Assembly (NCBI GenBank): GCA_023416655.1
Contig: JAEZHK010000007.1
Location: forward strand, 1 to 6,344
DNA: 6,344 nucleotides
Source of the DNA: Bacillota bacterium
Lineage (GTDB): Bacteria; Bacillota; Clostridia; Christensenellales; Aristaeellaceae
Direction of reading: 5' to 3'
In this document: positions 1 to 4,834 of the stretch, piece after piece
Numbering within the stretch: position 1 is the first letter of the stretch
Layout of the letters: every line of letters begins with the position of its first letter
Made by a program: the position numbers and the translations under genes
Notes under the pieces: generated by a model
The model's input: only the letters and a program-made list of their open reading frames with translations
The model's database searches: none
What the model was told of the DNA's origin: nothing

Positions 1-306
1 GACGCCAAGAAGAAGATGTCCACCATCAGCCGCACCGGCACCACCATCCCGCATGAGGTCGTGGGCGTGTTCGGAACCGGCAAGGTGCTTTTGATGCCCG
101 CCCCGGAAGGCACCGGCGTCATCGCCGGCGGCCCGGTCCGTTCGGTCATCGAAGCGGTCGGCATCAAGGATATCCGCACCAAGTCGATCGGCTCCAACAA
201 CCCGATCAACATGGTCAAAGCGACCATCGCCGGTCTTAAGCAGCTTCGCACGATCGAAGAGGTCGCCAAGCTGCGTGGGAAGACCGTCGAAGAGCTGATG
301 GGCTGA
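1..306 (+). CDS. rpsE: 30S ribosomal protein S5, C-terminal part (partial)
   Basis: This is the last 101 residues of small-subunit protein S5. The reading frame is open from base 1 and ends at TGA 304-306, so the true start lies upstream of the window. The visible part has the S5 C-terminal-domain landmarks: TIPHEVVGVFGTGKVLLMPA, then GTGVIAGGPVRSVIEAVGI, the conserved SNNPINMVKAT segment and the usual ending VAKLRGKTVEELMG. S5 sits on the back of the 30S subunit near S4 and S8 and affects decoding accuracy. Its N-terminal dsRNA-binding half, which includes the spectinomycin-resistance loop in other bacteria, is mostly outside the window and cannot be judged. rpmD follows after 13 nt, and its ribosome binding site overlaps this stop codon, as is normal for the spc operon. 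An internal ATG at base 16 opens a long frame but is not the gene start. Confidence 0.97.
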   Translation, partial: DAKKKMSTISRTGTTIPHEVVGVFGTGKVLLMPAPEGTGVIAGGPVRSVIEAVGIKDIRTKSIGSNNPINMVKATIAGLKQLRTIEEVAKLRGKTVEELMG

Positions 307-319
307 GGAGGATCGTAAG

Positions 320-502
320 ATGAAGCTTAAGATCACACAGACAAAGTCCACCATCGCCTGCCTGAAGGATCAGATCGCCACCATCGCGGCGCTGGGCCTG
401 CACCGGATCGGCCAGACGGTCGTGAAGGAGGACATCCCCGCCATCCGTGGCATGATCTTCCGGGTCAAGCACATGGTGAAGGTTGAGGAAATTGACGAAT
501 AA
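320..502 (+). CDS. rpmD: 50S ribosomal protein L30
   Basis: This is a 60-residue protein, the normal length of bacterial L30, a small globular protein of the large subunit. It opens MKLKITQTKSTIACLKDQ, where family members have a basic KLKITLTRSxIG-type start. It continues with the conserved ALGLHRIGQTVVKEDIPAIRGMI stretch (roughly residues 25-47) and ends HMVKVEEIDE. A strong ribosome binding site, AGGAGG (306-311), lies 8 nt upstream of ATG 320 and overlaps the rpsE stop. The position between rpsE and rplO is the universal spc-operon order, which supports the call independently of the short sequence. Residues CL at 14-15 stand where many relatives have a short GR-type turn, a minor variation. 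No truncation is seen. Confidence 0.96.
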   Translation: MKLKITQTKSTIACLKDQIATIAALGLHRIGQTVVKEDIPAIRGMIFRVKHMVKVEEIDE

Positions 503-508
503 GGAGGT
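501..508 (+). promoter_or_regulatory. Ribosome binding site that fixes the rplO start
   Basis: AAGGAGGT overlaps the rpmD stop codon (500-502). Two in-frame ATGs follow. ATG 511 is only 3 nt after the GGAGG core, too close for normal initiation. ATG 517 is 9 nt after it, an optimal distance. This site therefore supports ATG 517 as the rplO start. Confidence 0.8.
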
Positions 509-516
509 CCATGGCG

Positions 517-957
517 ATGAAACTTCACGAACTTAAGCCCGCACCCGGCTCAACCACCGCCCCCAAGCGGCTTGGCCGCGGCGTTGGCTCCGGCCTGGGC
601 AAGACCTCCGGCAAGGGCCACAAGGGCGCCAAGGCCCGTTCGGGCGGCGGCAAGCGGCCCGGCTTCGAAGGCGGCCAGATGCCTCTGGTTCGCCGCCTGC
701 CCAAGCGCGGCTTCTTTAACCCGTTCCGCACCGAGTACGTGGCGGTCAACGTGAGCCGCCTTGAGGTGTTCGAGGACGGCGCCACCGTTTCCCCGGTGGA
801 ACTGATCCAGATGGGCATCATCAAGAAGATCGAAGACGGTGTCAAAATCATGGGCAGCGGCGAGCTGACCAGAAAGCTCACGGTACAGGCGAACAAATTT
901 ACTGCTACCGCGAAGGAAAAGATAGAAGCGGCGGGCGGGAAAGCCGAGGTGATCTGA
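517..957 (+). CDS. rplO: 50S ribosomal protein L15
   Basis: The protein has 146 residues from ATG 517, the usual length of Firmicutes L15. The N-terminal extension is classic: MKLHELKPAPGS, PKRLGRGVGSGLGKTSGKGH and KARSGGGKRPGFEGGQMPL, a Gly/Lys/Arg-rich arm (about residues 10-55) that in known ribosomes threads through 23S rRNA. RRLPKRGF (59-66) follows. The C-terminal globular part contains VKIMGSGELTRKLTV and FTATAKEKIEAAGG, matching the L15 signature region. L15 is a late-binding assembly protein of the 50S subunit. An upstream in-frame ATG at 511 would add Met-Ala, but family alignment and ribosome-binding-site spacing both favour 517. The stop TGA (955-957) lies one base before the secY start, and the secY ribosome binding site lies inside the end of this gene, so the two are probably translationally coupled. 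Confidence 0.96.
   Translation: MKLHELKPAPGSTTAPKRLGRGVGSGLGKTSGKGHKGAKARSGGGKRPGFEGGQMPLVRRLPKRGFFNPFRTEYVAVNVSRLEVFEDGATVSPVELIQMGIIKKIEDGVKIMGSGELTRKLTVQANKFTATAKEKIEAAGGKAEVI
946..955 (+). promoter_or_regulatory. secY ribosome binding site inside rplO
   Basis: GAGGTGATCT is an extended complement to the 3' end of 16S rRNA. It lies within the last codons of rplO, with the first base of the rplO TGA at 955. The GAGG core ends 9 nt before the GTG start at 959. A long pairing plus a near-zero intergenic gap suggests that SecY synthesis depends on ribosomes finishing L15 and offsets the weaker GTG start. Confidence 0.7.
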
Positions 958-958
958 C

Positions 959-2230
959 GTGTGGGAAACCCTGCGCAACGCGTGGCGGATTCAAGACCTC
1001 CGGAAGAAGATCCTCTACACGCTGGGGATGTTGCTTCTGTACCGACTGCTCAGCTACGTGCCGACGCCGTTTGTAGACCTGACGAACATCCGTGAAGCGA
1101 TGAAGCAGTTTGACCTGCTCAACTACATGAACATGATGACGGGGTCCAACATCCAGGACTTCACCATCATGGCCATGGGCATCACGCCCTACATCAACTC
1201 GTCGATCATCATGCAGCTTCTGACGGTTGCCATTCCGAAGCTTGAAGAGCTGCAGAAGTCTGGCGACGAGGGCCGCAAGAAGATTGCGCAGTACACCCGC
1301 TACGTCACCATCGGCCTTGGTTTCCTGCAGGCGATCGCGTTGGCCATGGGCCTTGCGGCCTCGACCCAACGCAATTTCATGGGTTACTTCACCATCGGCG
1401 TCTGCCTCGCGGCCGGCACCGCGCTGGCCATGTGGATCGGCGAGCGCATCACCGAGAAGGGCATCGGGAACGGCGTTTCCCTGCTGATCTTCTCGGGCAT
1501 CATCGCCCGCGTCGGCGGCGTCTTCGCCAAGAGTTTCCTGGATCTGTTCAACCCCGAAGCGGTGTCCGGCGGCCTGGTCAGCGTCTGGTCTGTGCTGGCG
1601 ATCATCGTCCTCACGCTGGTCCTGATCGCCGCGGTCGTGTTCGTGGACCTTGGCGAGCGGCGCATCCCGGTTCAGTACGCCAAGCGCGTGGTGGGCCGCA
1701 AGATGTACGGCGGCCAGTCCACCCACATCCCGCTGAAGGTGAACTCCACCGGCGTCATGGCGCTGATCTTCGGCTCCGCCATCATGCAGTTCCCGTCCAC
1801 CATCCTGGCCTTCATGCCCAACAGCGCCGCTTATGAGTGGTGGAAGAGCAACGTCAGCTACTCCAGCTTCTGGTACCAGCTGATCTTTGCCTTCCTGATC
1901 TTCGGCTTCACGTTCTTCTACACGACGATCTCTTTCAACCCCAATGAGATCTCGAAGAACATCCAGCAGAACGGCGGCATGATCCCCGGCATTCGCCAGG
2001 GCAAGCCCACGGCGGATTTCCTCCTGCGCACCTCGAACCGCATCACGCTGTTTGCGGCGCTGTTCCTGGCGGCCCTGGCCACCCTGCCCACCCTGATGTC
2101 CAGAAGCTTTAACGCGGCCCTCCCGTTCGGCGCCTCCTCGCTGCTGATCGCGGTTTCCGTCGCGATGGAGACCACCAGGCAGCTCGAGAGCCAGATGCTG
2201 ATGCGCCACTACAAGGGCTTCCTGAAGTAA
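959..2230 (+). CDS. secY: Protein translocase subunit SecY
   Basis: SecY is the membrane channel of the Sec translocase and works with SecE, SecG, SecA and the SRP pathway. The product has 423 residues and starts at GTG 959, one base after rplO. The opening (WETLRNAWRIQDLRKKIL) is typical of the family. Hydrophobic segments fit the ten-helix fold, at roughly residues 18-36, 68-91, 112-131, 143-161, 172-190, 207-229, 262-284, 304-324, 362-379 and 387-403. Signatures include the plug/helix-2 region with AMGITPYINSSIIMQLLT (72-89), ITEKGIGNGVSLLIFSG (164-180), the basic loop IPVQYAKRVVGRKMYGGQST (236-255) that contacts ribosome and SecA, NPNEISKNIQQNGGMIPGIR in the next large cytosolic loop, and the C-terminal ESQMLMRHYKGFL. 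Helix 7 reads NSTGVMALIFGSAIM where many relatives have N-x-A-G-V-x-P-x-I-F, which is variation rather than damage. It looks intact, and I am confident it is the housekeeping SecY. Confidence 0.98.
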   Translation: MWETLRNAWRIQDLRKKILYTLGMLLLYRLLSYVPTPFVDLTNIREAMKQFDLLNYMNMMTGSNIQDFTIMAMGITPYINSSIIMQLLTVAIPKLEELQKSGDEGRKKIAQYTRYVTIGLGFLQAIALAMGLAASTQRNFMGYFTIGVCLAAGTALAMWIGERITEKGIGNGVSLLIFSGIIARVGGVFAKSFLDLFNPEAVSGGLVSVWSVLAIIVLTLVLIAAVVFVDLGERRIPVQYAKRVVGRKMYGGQSTHIPLKVNSTGVMALIFGSAIMQFPSTILAFMPNSAAYEWWKSNVSYSSFWYQLIFAFLIFGFTFFYTTISFNPNEISKNIQQNGGMIPGIRQGKPTADFLLRTSNRITLFAALFLAALATLPTLMSRSFNAALPFGASSLLIAVSVAMETTRQLESQMLMRHYKGFLK

Positions 2231-2240
2231 GGGGGCGCCG

Positions 2241-2870
2241 ATGAAACTGGTATTCTTAGGCCCTCCCGGCGCGGGCAAGGGCACGCAGGCGGCGTTTGTC
2301 GCGAAACACCTGGGCATCGCCCATGTTTCGACCGGCGACATGTTCCGCTCCGCGATCGCGAACTGCACCCCCACCGGCCGTGAAGCCAAGACCTACCTGG
2401 ACGCCGGAAAGCTGGTTCCCGACTCGGTCACCATCGCGATGGTCGAAGAGCGGCTTCAGATGGACGACTGCAAGAATGGCTACCTTCTGGACGGTTTTCC
2501 CCGCTCAATTCCGCAGGCCGAGGCGCTCGACGCGTTCGCAGCGCCCGACCTGGCGGTCGAGATCAAGGTCCGGGACGAAAAGATTCTGGAGCGCCTGACC
2601 GGGCGGCGCGTCTGCCCGTCCTGCGAGGGCATCTTCCACATCTCAAGCCTTCAGGACCCCATGGTCTGCCCGCTCTGCGGCGCTTTCCTTCAGCAGCGCC
2701 CCGACGACCAGCCCGAAACCATTTCGCGCCGCCTCATGGTTTACCACGAGCAGACGGAGCCGCTGATCGGCTTCTACAAGGAGCGCGGACGCCATGGCGA
2801 AGTCTCCGGCGAACAGGCGGCGGACAGGGTGCGCGAAGCGATCCTGGACCTGCTGGAGCGCGCCCGATGA
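2241..2870 (+). CDS. adk: Adenylate kinase with Cys4 zinc-type LID
   Basis: Adenylate kinase converts ATP + AMP to 2 ADP in the cytoplasm and balances the adenylate pool. The protein has 209 residues. The P-loop is GPPGAGKG (7-14), the AMP-site motif STGDMFR includes R36, the family signature is YLLDGFPR with D84 and R88, and the LID opens GRRVC with R122/R123. The LID carries CPSC (125-128) and CPLC (143-146), a four-cysteine zinc site of the structural type found in Gram-positive enzymes. The QRPDD and ETISRRL segments that close the LID follow. Two departures from the longer ~217-residue enzymes stand out: the spacer between the cysteine pairs is 14 rather than 16 residues and lacks the usual Asn-Pro-Pro-Lys, and a few residues are missing before AVEIKV (about 98-105). 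Catalytic residues look intact. A G-rich ribosome binding site (2231-2235) precedes ATG 2241. The stop overlaps the map start. Function is near certain. Confidence 0.97.
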   Translation: MKLVFLGPPGAGKGTQAAFVAKHLGIAHVSTGDMFRSAIANCTPTGREAKTYLDAGKLVPDSVTIAMVEERLQMDDCKNGYLLDGFPRSIPQAEALDAFAAPDLAVEIKVRDEKILERLTGRRVCPSCEGIFHISSLQDPMVCPLCGAFLQQRPDDQPETISRRLMVYHEQTEPLIGFYKERGRHGEVSGEQAADRVREAILDLLERAR

Positions 2871-3628
2871 TCACACTTAAGACTGAAGCCCAGATCACGG
2901 CAATGCGGGAAGCGGGTGCCCTGCTCCACAAGGTGCTTCTCGCGCTGAAGGAACGCATCGCGCCCGGCGTCACCACGCTGGAACTGGACGCGCTGGCAGA
3001 ACAGATGATCCGGGACGCGGGCGCCACGCCCTCCTTCAAGGGCTACGACGGCTTCCCCGCCACCATCTGCGCCTCGCCGGACGACCACGTGGTGCACGGC
3101 ATCCCGAACGGCACGCCGCTTCGTGAAGGGCAAATCCTCTCGGTGGACTGCGGCGTCATCCTGAGTGGCTGGCAATCCGACAGCGCGTTTACCGTACCGA
3201 TTGGCGAAGTGCCCAGGGAAGCGCGCGATCTGATCCGCGTGACCGAGGAGTGCTTCTGGATCGGCATCGAGAAGGCGAAGGAAGGCAACCGCCTGGGCGA
3301 CATCGGGTCCGCCATCCAGCGGCACGCGGAAGCCCACGGTTACGGCGTCGTCAGGGACCTGTGCGGCCACGGCATCGGCCGGGAAATGCACGAGGACCCG
3401 TCGGTGCCCAACTACGGCGAACCGGGGCGCGGCATCCGGCTCAAAGCGGGCATGACGCTGGCCATCGAACCGATGATCGCGATGGGCACCTGGCGCGTGA
3501 TCCGGGGCGACGACGGCTGGGCGGTCATCACCCAGGACCACAAGCCGTGTTCGCACTACGAGCACACCGTCGCCATCACAGGCGGCGAACCGGAGATCCT
3601 GTCGCTGCCCGGAGGGCTGAAAGCATGA
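2867..3628 (+). CDS. map: Methionine aminopeptidase, type I
   Basis: This enzyme removes the initiator methionine from nascent proteins at the ribosome exit. The product has 253 residues, a normal length for the short bacterial type I form with no N-terminal extension. All five expected metal ligands of the pita-bread fold are visible: D94 (LSVDCG), D105 (SDSAF), H168 (CGHGIG), E201 (AIEPM) and E232 (YEHTVA). The substrate-pocket histidines are H77 (VVHGIPN) and H175 (REMHEDP). The dipeptide before the second aspartate is Gln-Ser (WQSD) where most family members have His-Gly. The ligand itself is kept, so activity is expected. The start ATG 2867 overlaps the adk stop in an ATGA, and the stop overlaps the next gene's ATG in the same way, so adk, map and the KOW gene are probably translationally coupled. 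Confidence 0.97.
   Translation: MITLKTEAQITAMREAGALLHKVLLALKERIAPGVTTLELDALAEQMIRDAGATPSFKGYDGFPATICASPDDHVVHGIPNGTPLREGQILSVDCGVILSGWQSDSAFTVPIGEVPREARDLIRVTEECFWIGIEKAKEGNRLGDIGSAIQRHAEAHGYGVVRDLCGHGIGREMHEDPSVPNYGEPGRGIRLKAGMTLAIEPMIAMGTWRVIRGDDGWAVITQDHKPCSHYEHTVAITGGEPEILSLPGGLKA
3611..3616 (+). promoter_or_regulatory. Ribosome binding site for the KOW gene inside map
   Basis: GGAGGG lies in the final codons of map, 8 nt before ATG 3625. This ATG overlaps the map TGA (ATGA). The site supports 3625 as the true start even though the same frame is open far upstream, back to about 3250. Confidence 0.7.
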
Positions 3629-3891
3629 CGCGAGAGCCAATCACGGTGGGCCGCGTCGTAAGAAGCAAGGCGGGACGGGACAAGGGGCGGCTGTTCCTGG
3701 TGGTTGGTGTCTCAGGCGATGAGCACCTTCTACTCGCGGACGGCGATCTTCGCAAGCTGGAAAAGCCCAAGAAGAAGAAGCTCAAGCATCTGGCCGCCAC
3801 CGACGCGCAGTGCGAATGCCCGGAACTTGACAGTCTGCGAAACTCTTCTGTTCGCAAGCTGATCCAAAACGCCACCGGCAAGGAGGGGTGA
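3625..3891 (+). CDS. Small KOW-domain RNA-binding protein (L14e-like)
   Basis: This 88-residue basic protein carries an N-terminal KOW-type fold: VGRVVRSKAGRDKGRLFLVV (8-27), then HLLLADGDLRKLEKPKKKKL (34-53). This pattern matches the short KOW/L14e-L27e-like proteins found in Firmicutes between map and infA. From memory, the Bacillus subtilis gene at this position is ybzG, but I give no symbol because I cannot verify it. KOW domains bind RNA or other ribosomal components, and the location suggests a role in ribosome assembly or translation. No specific function is established that I know of. The C-terminal third (about 58-88) is variable, with an unusual Cys-x-Cys (CEC, 63-65) that is too little to call a metal site. 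The ATG overlaps the map stop, and infA starts 4 nt after this stop. The family call is firm and the role is inference. Confidence 0.85.
   Translation: MTREPITVGRVVRSKAGRDKGRLFLVVGVSGDEHLLLADGDLRKLEKPKKKKLKHLAATDAQCECPELDSLRNSSVRKLIQNATGKEG
3880..3887 (+). promoter_or_regulatory. Strong ribosome binding site deciding the infA TTG start
   Basis: AAGGAGGG lies in the last codons of the KOW gene. Its GGAGG core (3882-3886) ends 9 nt before TTG 3896. No in-frame ATG or GTG occurs between this site and the first conserved IF-1 residues, so TTG is the only good start. Strong pairing would offset the weak codon. Confidence 0.7.
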
Positions 3892-3895
3892 GGGA

Positions 3896-4117
3896 TTGTC
3901 CAAGTCTGATGTAATTGAAGTGGAAGGCGTTGTCACGGAGACCTTTCCCAACGCCATGTTTGAAGTGCAACTGCCCAACGGCCACAAGGTCCTGGCGCAC
4001 GTATCCGGCAAAATGCGCATGCACTACATCCGCATTTACCCGGGCGACAAGGTGACGATCGAGCTCTCGCCTTATGATCTGACGCGCGGCAGAATCACCT
4101 GGCGCAGCAAAGGCTAA
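3896..4117 (+). CDS. infA: Translation initiation factor IF-1 (TTG start)
   Basis: IF-1 binds the 30S A site, helps IF-2 and IF-3 and promotes correct start-codon selection. The 73-residue product is a single S1-like OB fold: SKSDVIEVEGVVTE at the N-terminus, NAMFEVQLPNGHKVLAHVSG (20-39), KMRMHYIRIYPGDKV, and the family-typical ELSPYDLTRGRITWR near the C-terminus, followed by a short SKG tail. The start is TTG. Alignment with other IF-1 proteins (M-x-K-x-D-V-I-E-V-E-G) and ribosome binding site spacing both fix it, with no alternative ATG. It starts 4 nt after the KOW gene stop. The gene order map-KOW-infA-rpmJ-rpsM is the usual Firmicutes one. A non-AUG start on an initiation factor could allow feedback on its own synthesis, as is known for IF-3 in Escherichia coli, but this is only an inference here. 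Confidence 0.96.
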   Translation: MSKSDVIEVEGVVTETFPNAMFEVQLPNGHKVLAHVSGKMRMHYIRIYPGDKVTIELSPYDLTRGRITWRSKG

Positions 4118-4141
4118 CAACAACTCAAGGAGGCAAGCGCA

Positions 4142-4255
4142 ATGAAAGTCAGACCCTCTGTCAAGCCCATTTGCGAAAAGTGCAAGATCATCCGCCGCAA
4201 GGGCCGCGTGATGGTGATCTGCGAAAACCCCAAGCACAAGCAGAAGCAGGGCTGA
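4142..4255 (+). CDS. rpmJ: 50S ribosomal protein L36, zinc-binding form
   Basis: This is one of the smallest genes in the genome: 37 residues, exactly the standard L36 length. It reads MKVRPSVKPICEKCKIIRRK followed by GRVMVICENPKHKQKQG. The zinc ligands are all present: C11, C14, C27 and H32. This is therefore the zinc-containing (C+) version rather than the zinc-free paralogue some bacteria induce under zinc limitation. L36 binds 23S rRNA in the large subunit and is added late in assembly. AAGGAGG (4127-4133) lies 8 nt upstream of ATG 4142. The neighbours infA and rpsM give the invariant Firmicutes order. It ends at TGA 4253-4255, and that stop codon sits in the loop of a possible small hairpin. 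Confidence 0.97.
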   Translation: MKVRPSVKPICEKCKIIRRKGRVMVICENPKHKQKQG

Positions 4256-4292
4256 TGCCCTTCCCATGCAGATGCCCCTAAAGGGCAATGCG
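4249..4292 (+). other. rpmJ-rpsM spacer with alternative hairpins
   Basis: The 63-nt spacer can fold in competing ways. GGGC (4249-4252) pairs with GCCC (4257-4260) around a TGAT loop that contains the rpmJ stop. TGCCC (4273-4277) pairs with GGGCA (4283-4287) around a CTAAA loop, extended by GCA (4268-4270) with TGC (4289-4291). TGCCCT (4256-4261) can instead pair with AGGGCA (4282-4287). A mildly T-rich stretch (4294-4302) follows, but it is interrupted and runs straight into the rpsM ribosome binding site. It could be a weak attenuator, an RNA-processing site or chance. Pairings were read by eye, with no energy calculation. Confidence 0.35.
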
Positions 4293-4302
4293 ATTTCATT
4301 TT

Positions 4303-4309
4303 GGAGGTG
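4303..4309 (+). promoter_or_regulatory. rpsM ribosome binding site
   Basis: GGAGGTG lies 9-11 nt before ATG 4319. It shows that the in-frame TTG at 4301, which would add six residues (MEVLYH), is part of the ribosome binding site and not the start. Confidence 0.75.
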
Positions 4310-4318
4310 CTTTACCAC

Positions 4319-4696
4319 ATGGCACGCATTTCGGGCGTCGACCTTCCCAAGGAGAAGCGCGTGGAAATCGCGCTGACCTACATCTACGGCATCGGTCGCA
4401 ATGTGGCCGGCGAAATCATCAAGGCGACGGGCGTTAACCCCGACACCCGCGTTAAGGACCTGACCGAGGCCGACGTGGGCAAGCTGCGCGACTACATCGA
4501 TCACAACCTCAAAGTGGAGGGCGACCTTCGCCGCGAAGTTTCGATGAACATCAAGCGGCTGATGGAGATCGGCTGCTACCGTGGACTCAGGCACCGCAGG
4601 GGCCTCCCCGTGCGCGGCCAGAACACCAAGCAGAATGCCCGTACCCGCAAGGGACCCAAGCGCCAGGTGGCCGGCAAGAAGAAGGCTGCGAAGTAA
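4319..4696 (+). CDS. rpsM: 30S ribosomal protein S13
   Basis: S13 lies in the head of the small subunit and contacts the P-site tRNA and the 50S subunit. The product has 125 residues. It begins MARISGVDLPKEKRVEIALT, then YIYGIGRNVAGEIIKATGV with the helix-two-turn-helix-like region. Next come NPDTRVKDLTEADVGKLRDYI, KVEGDLRREVSMNIKRLMEI and the diagnostic GCYRGLRHRRGLPVRGQNTK with NARTRKGP. The tail is Lys/Ala-rich (KKKAAK) and in other ribosomes extends toward the tRNAs. A longer frame opens at TTG 4301, but TTGGAGGTG there is the ribosome binding site (GGAGG 4303-4307), so ATG 4319 is the true start, 11 nt downstream of the core. It is the first gene of the alpha-operon block (S13-S11-S4-alpha). 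The following spacer is unusually long for this operon. Confidence 0.97.
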   Translation: MARISGVDLPKEKRVEIALTYIYGIGRNVAGEIIKATGVNPDTRVKDLTEADVGKLRDYIDHNLKVEGDLRREVSMNIKRLMEIGCYRGLRHRRGLPVRGQNTKQNARTRKGPKRQVAGKKKAAK

Positions 4697-4834
4697 TTCG
4701 CCCGCTTCGCCGGCGCTCTGCTGGATGGCGGCCCGCCCTTTAGGGACGGGAAGCCGGAGGGTGAGTCAGGCGCGAGAAGCAGCGCAGGGAATTGCCCTGT
4801 GCCTGAAGACCAATTTTTGAGGAGGAAGCTATCC
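4697..4834 (+). other. Structured 138-nt rpsM-rpsK spacer, possible cis-acting RNA
   Basis: This is the largest non-coding gap in the window. Three helices can be read by eye. Hairpin A (4727-4755): GGC, then CCCGCCC, a TTTA loop, GGG with a bulged A, CGGG and GCC, with a GG/AA internal loop. Helix B encloses A: GCGCT (4713-4717) plus GCT (4720-4722) pair with AGCAGCGC (4778-4785). Hairpin C: GCGCAGGG (4782-4789) pairs with CCCTGTGC (4795-4802) around AATTG. B and C share bases 4782-4785 and cannot form together. The rpsK ribosome binding site begins at 4820. No promoter or convincing coding sequence was seen. The function is unknown. An r-protein leader, an RNase site or a translation control element are all possible. 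Confidence 0.45.
4820..4825 (+). promoter_or_regulatory. rpsK ribosome binding site
   Basis: AGGAGG lies 9 nt before ATG 4835. An in-frame GTG at 4799 would add twelve residues not found in the S11 family and has no suitable site, so 4835 is the start. The site lies 18 nt downstream of hairpin C of the spacer. Confidence 0.75.

Noticed and set aside
511..516. ATG 511 as the rplO start
   Set aside because: It is only 3 nt from the Shine-Dalgarno core and adds two residues absent from typical L15. ATG 517 fits better.
905..2389. A 494-codon open frame on the minus strand over secY and early adk
   Set aside because: It is antisense to well-supported genes, has low-complexity Gly/Arg/Asp/His-rich composition and resembles no family. 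Long antisense frames are expected where the third codon positions are GC-rich.
3250..3624. Upstream in-frame extension of the KOW gene within map
   Set aside because: The extension translates to Arg/His/Gly-rich shadow sequence of map. The KOW family starts at ATG 3625, which has its own GGAGGG site.
2774..3640. A 288-codon minus-strand frame over map
   Set aside because: It is antisense to map, whose five metal ligands prove the plus-strand frame. The translated product is low complexity.
4782..4818. Factor-independent terminator before rpsK
   Set aside because: The T-run is 11 nt from the stem and only five bases long, and termination here would cut off essential rpsK, rpsD and rpoA. It is kept only as a possible attenuator.
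4725..4820. Possible 31-codon leader peptide in the rpsM-rpsK spacer, ATG 4725 to TGA 4818-4820
   Set aside because: There is no ribosome binding site before ATG 4725. The internal GTG at 4761 directly abuts GGAGG with zero spacing. The peptide is not recognisable. The stop touching the rpsK ribosome binding site is curious, but too weak to call.
4697..4834. Internal promoter for rpsK-rpsD-rpoA
   Set aside because: No TTGACA-like and TATAAT-like pair with 16-18 nt spacing was seen. The spacer is GC-rich.
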